Source: Lactobacillus huangpiensis
Lineage (GTDB): Bacteria > Bacillota > Bacilli > Lactobacillales > Lactobacillaceae
Assembly (NCBI RefSeq): GCF_019972815.1
Contig: NZ_BPPA01000005.1
Coordinates: 124,001-188,000 of the forward strand
Direction: 5' to 3'
Length of the DNA stretch: 64,000 nucleotides
Part shown: piece by piece, positions 53,448 through 62,443 of the stretch
Numbering within the stretch: position 1 is the stretch's first letter
Layout of the letters: each line of letters starts with the position of its first letter
Program-made: the position numbers and the translations under genes
The notes under the pieces: model-generated
What the model saw: only the letters and a program-made list of their open reading frames with translations
Database searches by the model: none
What the model was told of the DNA's origin: nothing

Positions 53448-54806
53448 TTGATTAAATTAAACAACCTGACTTTTTCATATGATAAGCAAAATAAAATATT
53501 AACAGATATTAATCTCACTATTCCCACTGGTGAACTTTCACTGTTAGTTGGTCCAACCGGCTGTGGCAAATCTACATTATTAAAAATTCTAGCAAATCTA
53601 TATCCTGAGTTTGCGGGCCAATTAAGCGGCAGCGTTAATTTAGGCGGATTAAGATCTGCTATGATGTTTCAAAATGCCAGTGAACAGTTTACGATGTCAA
53701 CACCGCGAGAAGAAATTATTTTTGCACTTGAAAATCTTTGTCTTAATAAATCGCAGTATACAAAGCGCTTGAATGAAGCTGTTCAGTTTACACAAATTGA
53801 TTATTTGCTTGATCAAAAAATTAATACAATGTCTGGCGGCGAGCAGCAAAGAGTTGCTTTAGCTGTACTTGTTGCGATGAATGTCGATCTTTTTTTACTT
53901 GATGAACCCTTTGCCAGCTGTGATCCAGCCGCTCGCAAATTCTTAATTGCTAAATTAGCTCACCTGCGTGATCAAGGGAAAACAATTATTTTAAGTGATC
54001 ACGTATTAACTGACTATGAAGGCCATTGTGATAATCTGTTTCAATTTCAAGGTAAAAATTTGGTACAACTTTCTGCTAGTGAAAAAGAAAAACTGCTGCA
54101 AAAAAATACGGAATCCGTTTCTTATAATTTTGCCTTACCTGAAGAAAACAAAGAAATTTGTTTTAAACTCAAAAATACAGAGATTACACAAAATCGTTTG
54201 CTTTTACGGCAGGAACACCTAAACATTTTTTTTGGTAAAACTACTCTTATTACTGGGGCAAATGGGGTTGGCAAAACATCACTTTTTAACGCACTGACCA
54301 AAATGATCCCATATGCAGGCAGTTTAACTTATCACAATCAGGAAATCAGTAAATTATCAGCTCGCAAGCATCTCCTTAAAGTGGGGCAAATTTTTCAAAA
54401 TGCGACCGATCAGTTTATCAACGTTTCTGTTGCGGATGAAATCAATTTAAGCAAAAAGCAACAAACCAATAATTATTTTACTGATGACAGAATAAATGAG
54501 GCTTTAGCCACCCTTAAGCTTGATTCACTGCTCGATCATGTGGTTTATTCATTATCTGGCGGGCAACAAAAGAAACTGCAAATTTTACTAATGTTGATCT
54601 CCGATCAGGATGTATTGCTAATTGATGAGCCCCTTAATGGCCTGGATGCGGACTCTGCTAACAAGGTGATGACTTTATTAAAAGAAAGTCAGAAAGCACG
54701 TAGTCAAACGCTTTTAATTATTAGTCATGAACTAAGGAATCTGGCAGATTGGTGTGACTATCACCTCATCTTTAAAGACCAGCATTTAACCTATGTGAAT
54801 AAATGA
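53448..54806 (+). CDS. ykoD: ECF transporter ATPase with two fused domains (YkoD-like)
   Basis: A protein of about 452 residues with two ABC ATPase domains in tandem, energising uptake of a thiamine-related compound. Domain 1 has GPTGCGKST, MSGGEQQRVALAV and LFLLDEPFASCDP. Domain 2 has TGANGVGKTS, LSGGQQKKLQILL and VLLIDEPLNGLD. The start is uncertain: TTG at 53448, just behind the terminator, fits the N-terminus LIKLNNLTFSY, while a longer frame would run through the riboswitch terminator. The TPP switch indicates control by thiamine pyrophosphate. It is followed by the T component. No YkoE-type S component is adjacent. Confidence 0.88.
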   Translation: MIKLNNLTFSYDKQNKILTDINLTIPTGELSLLVGPTGCGKSTLLKILANLYPEFAGQLSGSVNLGGLRSAMMFQNASEQFTMSTPREEIIFALENLCLNKSQYTKRLNEAVQFTQIDYLLDQKINTMSGGEQQRVALAVLVAMNVDLFLLDEPFASCDPAARKFLIAKLAHLRDQGKTIILSDHVLTDYEGHCDNLFQFQGKNLVQLSASEKEKLLQKNTESVSYNFALPEENKEICFKLKNTEITQNRLLLRQEHLNIFFGKTTLITGANGVGKTSLFNALTKMIPYAGSLTYHNQEISKLSARKHLLKVGQIFQNATDQFINVSVADEINLSKKQQTNNYFTDDRINEALATLKLDSLLDHVVYSLSGGQQKKLQILLMLISDQDVLLIDEPLNGLDADSANKVMTLLKESQKARSQTLLIISHELRNLADWCDYHLIFKDQHLTYVNK

Positions 54807-54815
54807 GGTGTGATC

Positions 54816-55469
54816 ATGAATCCCAGTTTTAAATTTTTTCTAGCACTGATTATTTCTATAGAAATATCTCTTAAATCAAGCTTGCTAACCAATCTTTTAA
54901 TAATCTTTTTTACCATAATTTATCTAATCTACAAACACATCAAATTGAAGAATCTGCTTTTAACTTTATTAATGCCCTTAATTGCTGCATTTACGGTTTT
55001 TGCTACTTTATACTGGTTTGCACCTCAGCCTAATTTGCAAAATGCACTGAGTTTATCCAGTCGTATTTACGTCTATACGCTGACTATCTACTGTGTATCA
55101 ATAGGAACTACTGCCACGGAATTAGCACGTTCTTTTGAGCAGAATTTTCATTTACCCAGTAAGTTTGCCTATGGAGTTTTAGCCGCCCTAAATATCGTCC
55201 CCAGAATGAAGGAAGCAGTTAAACAAATACGCACTGCCGGCATGATGAGGGGCGTTTACTTGAGCTTTTGGTCACCTGTTTTATACTTTAAAGCTATTCT
55301 TGTTGCGCTTAATTCTGCAGAAAATTTAGCACAGGGCATGGCATCTCACGGCTACCGTGAGAGCGCCCAGCGGTCAGTTATTGTACCTGTTCCTGTTCAA
55401 AAAAGTGATTGGCTTAAATCGATTGTTATCCTGTTTTTAGTTAACCTGGCATTATTCACATTAAAATAA
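54816..55469 (+). CDS. ykoC: ECF transporter T component (YkoC-like)
   Basis: A 217-residue membrane protein (CbiQ/EcfT family) that couples the ATPases to a substrate-binding S component. It has four or five helices, the conserved A-R-S-F-E segment in ATELARSFEQNFHLP, PRMKEAVKQIRTAGMMRG (one A-R-G-like coupling helix) and A-M-A-S-H-G-Y-R near the end. The ATG at 54816 has GAGGTG upstream, which excludes the GTG at 54810. Operon with the tandem ATPase. Confidence 0.87.
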   Translation: MNPSFKFFLALIISIEISLKSSLLTNLLIIFFTIIYLIYKHIKLKNLLLTLLMPLIAAFTVFATLYWFAPQPNLQNALSLSSRIYVYTLTIYCVSIGTTATELARSFEQNFHLPSKFAYGVLAALNIVPRMKEAVKQIRTAGMMRGVYLSFWSPVLYFKAILVALNSAENLAQGMASHGYRESAQRSVIVPVPVQKSDWLKSIVILFLVNLALFTLK

Positions 55470-55502
55470 AAAAGTGGACCTGCGTGTCCACTTTTTCTTT
55501 AG
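55467..55502. terminator. Bidirectional terminator
   Basis: AAAAAAGTGGAC and GTCCACTTTTT hairpin between ykoC (plus) and the sucrose hydrolase gene (minus). Confidence 0.87.
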
Positions 55503-55508
55503 CCTAAT

Positions 55509-56924
55509 TTATTTTGCCATAGTATAGCCTGTGACATTTATTTTGACTGACTGATCTGCATTGACGAAAATCTGAGGTGTTTCGGAAGCGTAATACCGTT
55601 CTGAAAATACCAGCTCTCCGTCATTTAAGAAAAACTCAATTGAACTGGTATCAATAAATACCTGTATTTTCAAATTTGGCTTTGGTCTTAATCTGCCATA
55701 ACGTCGAGAATCATCTGCCGGCTTATCAGCTCGAGTTAAAACTACTTCGTTATTCCTTTTGTTCCAACTTAGTGTTACCAAATTTTCCTGCTCATTTTTG
55801 AGTACAAAATTAATCTCACTGCCAGACCAATTTTCTGTTTCAGCTGTCAAAAGCAATTCCAGGTGCTGCGGATCGGAAACATTCATCTGCTTTAACGAAG
55901 TCATCAACTTTTCATCAATTACTTTTTCTTGCCGCAGCTGTTTTAATTCTTTAACTGGCTTCATATATAGCTGATTATTCTTTAAAGTCACTTCTCTGGG
56001 CAAGGTTAAAGCACCACACCAACCATCAGCCTGTTCAGGAAAGTCAGCGTGCCACATATCAAGCCAGCCAAAAACAATGCGCCGATTATCAGGTGTTAAC
56101 ATGGTTTGCGCTGCGTAAAAGTCGTGGCCATGATCAAGTTCTTGAAACGCTCCGTGTTCAAACTGGTTTTTGTGATAATCCATCTTACCGATGAAATATC
56201 CCGTTTGATAAAGATTAAGATACTTTTTACCCTTTGCTGCAATCCCCTGTGGTGAACACAACAGAACATCTTGCCCATTTAATGAAAAAAGATCCGGACA
56301 TTCCCACGTATATCCTTCATTATCTCTTCCCTGAGAAACTGCAATTGGTCCTAAATATTCCCAGTGCAATAAATCAGTTGACTTATAAGTAATTGCACGA
56401 CCCAATCCTGCCTTATCTTGACTGCCAACAATAATATAATATGAATACCCATGTTGCCATACTTTCGGATCACGAAAGTGCTGTGAGTTATCAGCCGGTG
56501 GTACGGCAATCACTGGATTACCACTGTATTTCGTAAAATGAATACCATCATCACTGTATGCAACATTTTGTGTTTGGCAAAAACGGCTGTGATCATTCAC
56601 ATCATAATAATGATTGCCAGTATAGATCAGATATAAACGGCCATCTTTTGCAATCGCACTGCCGGAATAACAGCCATTGTCATCTTCAGGGCTGTCTGGT
56701 GTCAGCGCAATTGGTAGTTCTTCCCAGTGAATCAAATCTTGACTGCGATAGTGTCCCCAATGCATTGGTCCTCTTTTAGATGAATAGGGATAATACTGGT
56801 AAAAAATATGGTAGTAGCCTTGATAATACGAAAAGCCATTAGGATCATTCATCCATCCGGAAGGCGTTGAAACGTGATAATTAAGGCGATAACGATCGTT
56901 GGTAATTTTTGCTGGAACCCGCAT
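55509..56924 (-). CDS. scrB: Sucrose-6-phosphate hydrolase (GH32)
   Basis: A 471-residue GH32 enzyme that splits sucrose 6-phosphate, or phosphorylated fructosides, to glucose 6-phosphate and fructose in the cytoplasm. The catalytic residues are visible: nucleophile Asp27 in WMNDPNGF, Asp152 in RDPKVW and the acid/base Glu208 in ECPDLF. A C-terminal beta-sandwich domain ends with the typical FLNDGELVFSERYY. It is the last gene of the LacI-GH32-PTS-GH32 cluster, 37 bases after the PTS gene. AAGGAAG precedes the ATG. Confidence 0.92.
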   Translation of the reverse strand: MRVPAKITNDRYRLNYHVSTPSGWMNDPNGFSYYQGYYHIFYQYYPYSSKRGPMHWGHYRSQDLIHWEELPIALTPDSPEDDNGCYSGSAIAKDGRLYLIYTGNHYYDVNDHSRFCQTQNVAYSDDGIHFTKYSGNPVIAVPPADNSQHFRDPKVWQHGYSYYIIVGSQDKAGLGRAITYKSTDLLHWEYLGPIAVSQGRDNEGYTWECPDLFSLNGQDVLLCSPQGIAAKGKKYLNLYQTGYFIGKMDYHKNQFEHGAFQELDHGHDFYAAQTMLTPDNRRIVFGWLDMWHADFPEQADGWCGALTLPREVTLKNNQLYMKPVKELKQLRQEKVIDEKLMTSLKQMNVSDPQHLELLLTAETENWSGSEINFVLKNEQENLVTLSWNKRNNEVVLTRADKPADDSRRYGRLRPKPNLKIQVFIDTSSIEFFLNDGELVFSERYYASETPQIFVNADQSVKINVTGYTMAK

Positions 56925-56961
56925 TTTTGTTTCTTCCTTATATCTATAAATTTCAGTTCAC

Positions 56962-58869
56962 TTACTTGTTTAATTGCAAAATTAAATTGCCGTGATTTAC
57001 TTCTGTATCCTTGTTCTTGATGGCAAAGCCATTTTTATATTCAGGGAATAATACCATGACTGTTGTTTGCTTACCAGCTGCTTGAATAGCTTTTAAATCC
57101 ATCTTAGCCAAGGGATCGCCTGCTGCAATTTCTTGACCATCTTTTACTAAAATTGTGAAACCTTTGCCACCTAAATCAACAGTATCAATCCCCATATGCA
57201 ATAATATTTGTACACCATTTTCACTCTTTAAGGTAATTGCATGCTTAGTCGGGAAAACAGATACTACTTTTCCATTAACGGGTGCAAAAATGTCACCGGT
57301 AGTCGGCTGAATAGCAAAACCATCCCCAACTAATTTTTGGGAAAAAGTTTCATCATTAACTTTTTCAAGGGGTAAATACTCACCATCAACAGGTGCTAAG
57401 ACAGAATTATCATCAGTAGCAACTAGTATTTTGCTTTCTTTGTGGTCCACTCTTCTTTTGTTTTCCGGTAATATCGGTTTAAATTTATTCCAAACCAGAA
57501 TAAAAATAATTGGCAAAACAAATGCAATGAGGTTACCAATAACATACGGTCCAATCGGTCTGGCAACCGTTAAACCGGGAAGTACAGTAAGACCCTGTGC
57601 TAAACCTTTAACATTTAACAGCTTCATGTAAACTCCGCCAAATCCGGCTCCCAGAAACGAACATACGAAAGGCACAATACTGTATTTAAGATTAACAGCA
57701 AAGATAGCGGGCTCAGTAATTCCGACTAACGTAGGGATAAAACTGGAAATAGCAATATCACGATCTTTGGATTTTTGCTTTAAAATCAAGTACATCCCAA
57801 TACAGCCACCGCCTTGGGCAATAATGGAAACTGACCAAATAGGTTGAATATAATCAAATCCTGTCTGTACAATTAAATTAGCTTCAATTCCCTGGATAGC
57901 TTGATGCGTTCCAGTTACCACTAAAGGTTGCAATCCTGCAGCAAAGACAAAGGCACCAAAAGCACTCATTTTCATATAAAGGAAATTAATAATGCCGCCT
58001 AAAATATTCCCAATCCAGAGACCAAGAGGTCCAAAAATTAGAAATAGTGATAAATTGGCCGCCAGCAAAGTGACAGCAGGCACTAGTATATATGAAACAA
58101 CTTGAGGTATATATTTAGTAGCTATTTTTTCAACCTTGGCCTGAAACCACGCAGTTAAAATTGCCGCAAAAACGCCGCCTTGAAAACCCACAGCAGCTAT
58201 TTTTAGACCAAACAAATTCCAGTATGCTGGATGAACTTGTCCCAAGACAAAAGCATTTCTATCAGCCAAATCAGGTGAAATCATGACAAAGCCGACCAGT
58301 ATCCCCAAAATTGGATTACCACCAAAGCGCTTAGTGGCTGAATACATTACTAATACGGGCAAAATTTTAAATGTAGTGGCAATAACATTTAAAAATTTAC
58401 AAAAATCTCCCACATATACACTCTGCTGGGCCAGTGACTTGGTCATACCAAACATGCCCGGAGTAGCAAGCAGTGACCTTAATCCTAAGATCATAGCAGC
58501 ACCAATAAAAGCTGGAATTATAGGTATAAAGATATCGCCAAAAACTTTAAATGCTTGCTGAAATTTATTTTTGTTTTTGATACCTTCATCTTTAATTTGA
58601 TCGACTGATACTTCTTTAGTCCCAGAGATTTTTACAAAAGCATCATAAGCTTGTTCTACTGCTCCCGGACCAAATACTATTTGCAGTTGCCCGCTGTTGT
58701 ATATTACTCCTTTAGTGCCCTCAATGTTATTAAGGGCATCTTGGTCGGCCTTATTAACATCTTTTAAAACTAGCCTTAACCTGGTAACGCAGTGGGTTGC
58801 ACTAACTACATTATCTGCACCACCAACATTTTTTAAAACTTCTTGTGCAATTTTATTATAATCTGCCAT
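56962..58869 (-). CDS. PTS beta-glucoside/sucrose-type transporter subunit EIIBCA
   Basis: A 635-residue permease that imports and phosphorylates a sugar. Domain order is EIIB (1-90, phospho-Cys27 in SATHCVTRLRL), EIIC (about 105-460, ten or so helices, with PLVVTGTHQAIQGIEAN and TEPAIFAVNLKY), then EIIA (about 490-635, active His in ILLHMGIDTVDL). The EIIBC part fits the sucrose/trehalose branch. The flanking GH32 genes point to sucrose or short fructo-oligosaccharides. GAGGAAC precedes the ATG; 19 bases follow the upstream GH32 gene. Confidence 0.9.
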   Translation of the reverse strand: MADYNKIAQEVLKNVGGADNVVSATHCVTRLRLVLKDVNKADQDALNNIEGTKGVIYNSGQLQIVFGPGAVEQAYDAFVKISGTKEVSVDQIKDEGIKNKNKFQQAFKVFGDIFIPIIPAFIGAAMILGLRSLLATPGMFGMTKSLAQQSVYVGDFCKFLNVIATTFKILPVLVMYSATKRFGGNPILGILVGFVMISPDLADRNAFVLGQVHPAYWNLFGLKIAAVGFQGGVFAAILTAWFQAKVEKIATKYIPQVVSYILVPAVTLLAANLSLFLIFGPLGLWIGNILGGIINFLYMKMSAFGAFVFAAGLQPLVVTGTHQAIQGIEANLIVQTGFDYIQPIWSVSIIAQGGGCIGMYLILKQKSKDRDIAISSFIPTLVGITEPAIFAVNLKYSIVPFVCSFLGAGFGGVYMKLLNVKGLAQGLTVLPGLTVARPIGPYVIGNLIAFVLPIIFILVWNKFKPILPENKRRVDHKESKILVATDDNSVLAPVDGEYLPLEKVNDETFSQKLVGDGFAIQPTTGDIFAPVNGKVVSVFPTKHAITLKSENGVQILLHMGIDTVDLGGKGFTILVKDGQEIAAGDPLAKMDLKAIQAAGKQTTVMVLFPEYKNGFAIKNKDTEVNHGNLILQLNK

Positions 58870-58888
58870 TTATTTTGTTCCTCTTTTA

Positions 58889-60301
58889 TCATTTACGATA
58901 ATCATTGGAAAATTCAATTTGTTCAAGTCGAAGCGTTCCGTTAGTTACGGTCACACTTAAAGTATGACCAAACTTGTGGTAAACGCGAGCATTTAACGCA
59001 GTACCATTTAGATAAATCGTTAGGATATTATCATCCACAATTACTTTTAGATCATATTCTTTACCAGCCTTTAAATCGATTGGTCTGTTAAGTCCTTTAT
59101 TCATCATTTGGTACCATCTGTAACAAGGATTTTTATCCAAAGTTAAGTAGTTCTCATCCAAATTAAATCTAAACTCATAAGATTCATCTGTTACAGGATT
59201 TCGGTAAAGTCGAATAGAAAAATCACTAACAGATTTGCTAAAACTGATTTTAGTATGGAAATAAAAGTGTTCTCCCGTATCTTTAATAAGTTCTTTTTCT
59301 TCAAGAGTGTCTGTAGTTTGCAATTGCTGTGACGCAATTGCTGTTTTATTTGCAAAAGCTGCACAAATTTCTGCAACAGGACGCACACCCAGCGTATTAT
59401 CCGCACGTTGGTAAATTTCTTGCGGCACAAAAGTACCGCCCCATTCATAATTGTTCATATCATTCAGACCAACTTTAGTGGGAACCCAGCCAAAGAGTAC
59501 TCGGCGCTTGCCATCAAAAGCTGTTCTGGCAGCATAATAAGCTCGACCGTCAAAAGCTTCATCTTTAGGTTTGAGCCACGGACCATTCAGGCTTTTACTC
59601 ATCCTGTAAAAGACCTTGTTTTTGACGCTATATTCTGAATAAAGCAGATACCACCAGTCACCCATTTTAAAAAGCTGCGGCATTTCAAACATGGTATATA
59701 AATTCGGAGCCCAGAAGTCACCCTCAAAGTGCCAATTTTCGAGGTCTTTTGAAGTATATTTGACAAGTCTTCCAGTCAACTGATGCTTATCTTGACCTTT
59801 GCGCGCTCCTAAAATCAACAGGTATTCCTTTTTGGTATCATCATAAATGACTGATGGATCACGCCAATTACGGTTATCATAACCGGGTTGTGGTTCAAGC
59901 CTTAAAGCATTCTTTGATTTCGTCCAGTGAATAAAGTCCTTGCTGGTGGCGTGCAGTAAGATTTGCGATGTCTTTCCTTCTTTTAAAAATTCCTTATTAA
60001 AACCTGTATAAAAAGCATGAATTTTACCATTAGCTTTAAAAACAGACCCAGCATAAACAAATTGGTCCCAGTCTTGATCGCTGCCTCGCTTTAATACTTC
60101 TCCATAATCTTGGTAGTGCACAAAGTCTGTGGTGGTTGCCAGCGACCAGCCAAACGGATCAGTAATTGGGCCATGAATCCGTTTATCTCGTTGATGGTAA
60201 ATATAAAACTTACCATCCTGAGCGTAAGGCATAATATCTCCCACCCAAACGTCTTTAGGTTGATAATAAATTTGTTGATTATTAGTTGGCTTTAAATCCA
60301 T
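58889..60301 (-). CDS. Second GH32 beta-fructosidase-like enzyme
   Basis: A 470-residue GH32 protein that is clearly different from the sucrose hydrolase nearby. The nucleophile motif is W-V-G-D-I-M-P with Asp22, not W-M-N-D-P-N. Asp148 lies in NWRDPSVI and Glu206 in MFEMPQLF, so the catalytic triad is complete. The C-terminal beta-sandwich contains YHKFGHTLSVTVTNGTLRL. It has no signal peptide and so must act on imported sugar. A role in cleaving phosphorylated fructo-oligosaccharides or levanbiose is inference. First gene after the twin-operator promoter; AAGGAGGAAA precedes the ATG. Confidence 0.85.
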   Translation of the reverse strand: MDLKPTNNQQIYYQPKDVWVGDIMPYAQDGKFYIYHQRDKRIHGPITDPFGWSLATTTDFVHYQDYGEVLKRGSDQDWDQFVYAGSVFKANGKIHAFYTGFNKEFLKEGKTSQILLHATSKDFIHWTKSKNALRLEPQPGYDNRNWRDPSVIYDDTKKEYLLILGARKGQDKHQLTGRLVKYTSKDLENWHFEGDFWAPNLYTMFEMPQLFKMGDWWYLLYSEYSVKNKVFYRMSKSLNGPWLKPKDEAFDGRAYYAARTAFDGKRRVLFGWVPTKVGLNDMNNYEWGGTFVPQEIYQRADNTLGVRPVAEICAAFANKTAIASQQLQTTDTLEEKELIKDTGEHFYFHTKISFSKSVSDFSIRLYRNPVTDESYEFRFNLDENYLTLDKNPCYRWYQMMNKGLNRPIDLKAGKEYDLKVIVDDNILTIYLNGTALNARVYHKFGHTLSVTVTNGTLRLEQIEFSNDYRK

Positions 60302-60336
60302 CGTTTCCTCCTTGTTAGCACTTACATTTACTATTG

Positions 60337-60374
60337 AATATACTGCAACCCGTTACATATGTCAACCGGTTACA
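60337..60374 (-). promoter_or_regulatory. Promoter with twin LacI-type operators
   Basis: On the minus strand, TTGACA (60360-60365), 17 bases and TATATT (60337-60342) form a near-ideal promoter for the GH32-PTS operon. Two palindromes overlap it: TGTAACCGGTTGACA (60360-60374) covers the -35, and TGTAACGGGTTGCA (60344-60357) fills the spacer. Both have the central-symmetry pattern of LacI-family operators. Confidence 0.8.
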
Positions 60375-60383
60375 TATATAAAA

Positions 60384-60414
60384 TAAAAAAACCAGTTAAA
60401 AAAACTGGCTATTA
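60384..60414 (-). terminator. Terminator of the LacI gene
   Basis: AGCCAGTTTTTTTAACTGGTTTTTTTA on the minus strand: CCAGTT pairs with AACTGG, followed by T residues, directly behind the LacI stop codon. Confidence 0.8.
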
Positions 60415-61395
60415 TTACACTGTGTGGCCTATATAAAGGCTTACAGGAAGGTCAAGGCAATCTGGTTCTTTTTTGCCGTTAATTTTATTTATTAATTTTT
60501 CCGTTGCTACTTGTGCTATTTGACCAATTGGTTGTCTGATTGTTGTTAATCTGGGATTATATAATAAAGTTTGCTTTGCCCCATCAAAGCCGATAACTTT
60601 GACATCTTCCGGTACTCTTTTACCATGCATCTCTAGATAAAAAATAGCTAGTGAAGCTAATAAGTCATCTCCAGCAAAAATGCCATCGATTTGGGGATGT
60701 TTCTGCAAATAATTTTCAATAGTTTCTTTCTTTTTAGCAGCACTCCACACAAATGGGACTTCCAGAACATTTTCAGGTAAATTATTCTTTTTCATCAAAT
60801 CTAAATATGCAGTTGAGCGATCGTTAGCCGGCAATTTGACCGAACTATCGCCCCTAATATCCAGTATTTGCTTACACCCATGGTCAATTAACAATTGTAC
60901 CGCCATTTTGCCACCAGCATAATTATCACAGGCAACAGTTGTAGTATTTTTACCCAAGTCACGATCAATAGCAACTATGGGCAATTTAGAATTTTGATAG
61001 CCGGAAACATGCTTATTATGCGTGCCAACAATAATGCCGTCTACTTGGTTTTTACGGAGCATTGTCAAATAAGCAATTTCTTTTTGGGGATTATTTAGAC
61101 TGTTGCAAAGAAGCATTTTGTAGCCTTTTTGGGATAACAAATATTCAATATCCTGTATTAATTCAGCTTGAAAAGGATGAACATTTGAAGGAAAAATGAC
61201 ACCGACTGTATATGTTCTTTTTTGATAAAGCGCACGAGCTAAGTCGTTGGGATAATACTCTAATTTTCTCATAGCGGCCTGGACTTTATCACGAGTTTCT
61301 TTACTAATATAGCCCCTACTATTCAAAACTCGTGAAACCGTAGCCGTTGAAACTTGTGCTTCTTCAGCAACTTCGCGGATTCCAATCTTTTTCAT
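60415..61395 (-). CDS. LacI-family repressor of the sucrose/fructoside operon
   Basis: A 326-residue repressor. The N-terminal helix-turn-helix and hinge read IREVAEEAQVSTATVSRVLN, then GYISKETRDKVQAAMRKLEY, and YPNDLARALYQKR follows. The periplasmic-binding-like sugar domain has VGVIFPSNVHPF, DGIIVGTHNK, IVAIDRDLGKN and GIFAGDDLLASLAI. It sits immediately upstream of the GH32-PTS genes, separated by its own terminator and the twin-operator promoter, so it very probably represses them. Effector is probably a fructoside or its phosphate. Confidence 0.92.
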   Translation of the reverse strand: MKKIGIREVAEEAQVSTATVSRVLNSRGYISKETRDKVQAAMRKLEYYPNDLARALYQKRTYTVGVIFPSNVHPFQAELIQDIEYLLSQKGYKMLLCNSLNNPQKEIAYLTMLRKNQVDGIIVGTHNKHVSGYQNSKLPIVAIDRDLGKNTTTVACDNYAGGKMAVQLLIDHGCKQILDIRGDSSVKLPANDRSTAYLDLMKKNNLPENVLEVPFVWSAAKKKETIENYLQKHPQIDGIFAGDDLLASLAIFYLEMHGKRVPEDVKVIGFDGAKQTLLYNPRLTTIRQPIGQIAQVATEKLINKINGKKEPDCLDLPVSLYIGHTV

Positions 61396-61472
61396 ACTAA
61401 AATTCCATCCTAAATATAATTTTAAAAATTACTTTGTGTACTGATTAAAATACAACATTAAGACAATTTGGT

Positions 61473-61952
61473 CTACTTATGATACGGACTGCCACTATTA
61501 ATCATAAAGCCGCGATAGATTTGTTCAATTAAAACGACCCGCATTAATTGATGTGGCAAAGTCAACTTGCCAAAACTCAGCAGATCATTGGCACGCTGGT
61601 TTACTGCTGGACTAGTACCTAAGCTGCCACCAATTACAAAAGTTAAATCAGAATGCCCATAAGTTGCCAAATCCTTTAATTCACGAGCAAACTCTTCACT
61701 ACTGCGCTGTTTACCTTTAATTGCAGTTACAAAAACGTATTCCTTATCTTTAATCTTATTTAGGATCCTTTGCCCTTCGACTTCTTTGACATTTTCCTGT
61801 TCTGCTTGACTAAACTTTTCCGGTGCCTTTTCATCAGGTACTTCAATTACTTGTACCTTGGCAAAACGGCTCAGCCTTTTTTTATATTCAGCGATTGCAT
61901 CTTTAAAGTATTTTTCTTTTAACTTACCCACACAAATAATTTTAATATTCAT
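61473..61952 (-). CDS. rlmH: 23S rRNA (pseudouridine1915-N3)-methyltransferase
   Basis: A 159-residue SPOUT methyltransferase, exactly the usual length, that methylates pseudouridine 1915 of 23S rRNA using S-adenosylmethionine. It starts [16 protein letters not shown] and has [10 protein letters not shown] as the cofactor site. It ends with the conserved [15 protein letters not shown] and a final G-S-P-Y-H-K. The ATG at 61952 is chosen from the family start; the longer frame adds seven residues. Confidence 0.96.
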   Translation of the reverse strand: MNIKIICVGKLKEKYFKDAIAEYKKRLSRFAKVQVIEVPDEKAPEKFSQAEQENVKEVEGQRILNKIKDKEYVFVTAIKGKQRSSEEFARELKDLATYGHSDLTFVIGGSLGTSPAVNQRANDLLSFGKLTLPHQLMRVVLIEQIYRGFMINSGSPYHK

Positions 61953-61994
61953 AATTGCTATTTTATCCCCCAATTCCCAAAGTTTCCACTTGCT

Positions 61995-62286
61995 TTTTCC
62001 ACAGCTGTGTAAAGTTCAAAACTACATTTTGTGGTTTTTACCTTTAGTAAGAGAACAAATTGTGTTTTGACAAAATTTTTATATTTATCATCGCTGATTT
62101 ACCCACATAAATATTTTTCATAGTTGATTTTCACAAACTTTTTGCTCTAAAATACTGCTGTTAAGCCTTGAACAACTGTTTGAGCTAATTAATTTTCACT
62201 ATTATTTACACACAATTCACAGGTTATACACAATTTATCCCATCAGGTTTTTCGCATTTTATGCACAATCCACAAAGTTATCCACA
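61995..62286. other. Cluster of DnaA-box-like sequences between rlmH and htrA
   Basis: Within a 490-base gene-free stretch there is one perfect DnaA box, TTATCCACA at 62278-62286. Three nine-mers differ by one base: TTTTCCACA (61995-62003), TTACCCACA (62099-62107) and TTATACACA (62224-62232). Two weaker matches are TTACACACA (62206) and CAATCCACA (62266). All read on the plus strand. The surrounding DNA is very AT-rich. dnaA and dnaN are not in the window, so this need not be the origin. Confidence 0.6.
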
Positions 62287-62370
62287 GTTGTCAACAAAAA
62301 AGGCTATGATATTTTTTACTTGACAATAATATTTCGCGAACTTTTTTATGTTTCCCAATAATAATGTTAA

Positions 62371-62417
62371 CAAAAAAGCTATACTTATGTCTAAAATCGC
62401 ATAGTATAGCCTTTTTA
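62371..62417 (-). terminator. Terminator of htrA
   Basis: On the minus strand AAAAAGGCTATACTATGCG pairs with a CATAAGTATAGCTTTTTT arm, followed by T residues, about 27 bases behind the htrA stop. Confidence 0.75.
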
Positions 62418-62443
62418 TCACTTAATTCTAGAATATTCTTTGT

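Noticed and set aside
61953-62443. The replication origin oriC
   Set aside because: DnaA boxes are present, but dnaA, dnaN and rpmH are absent from the window and the walJ-htrA-rlmH locus normally lies away from oriC, so I report a DnaA-box cluster only.
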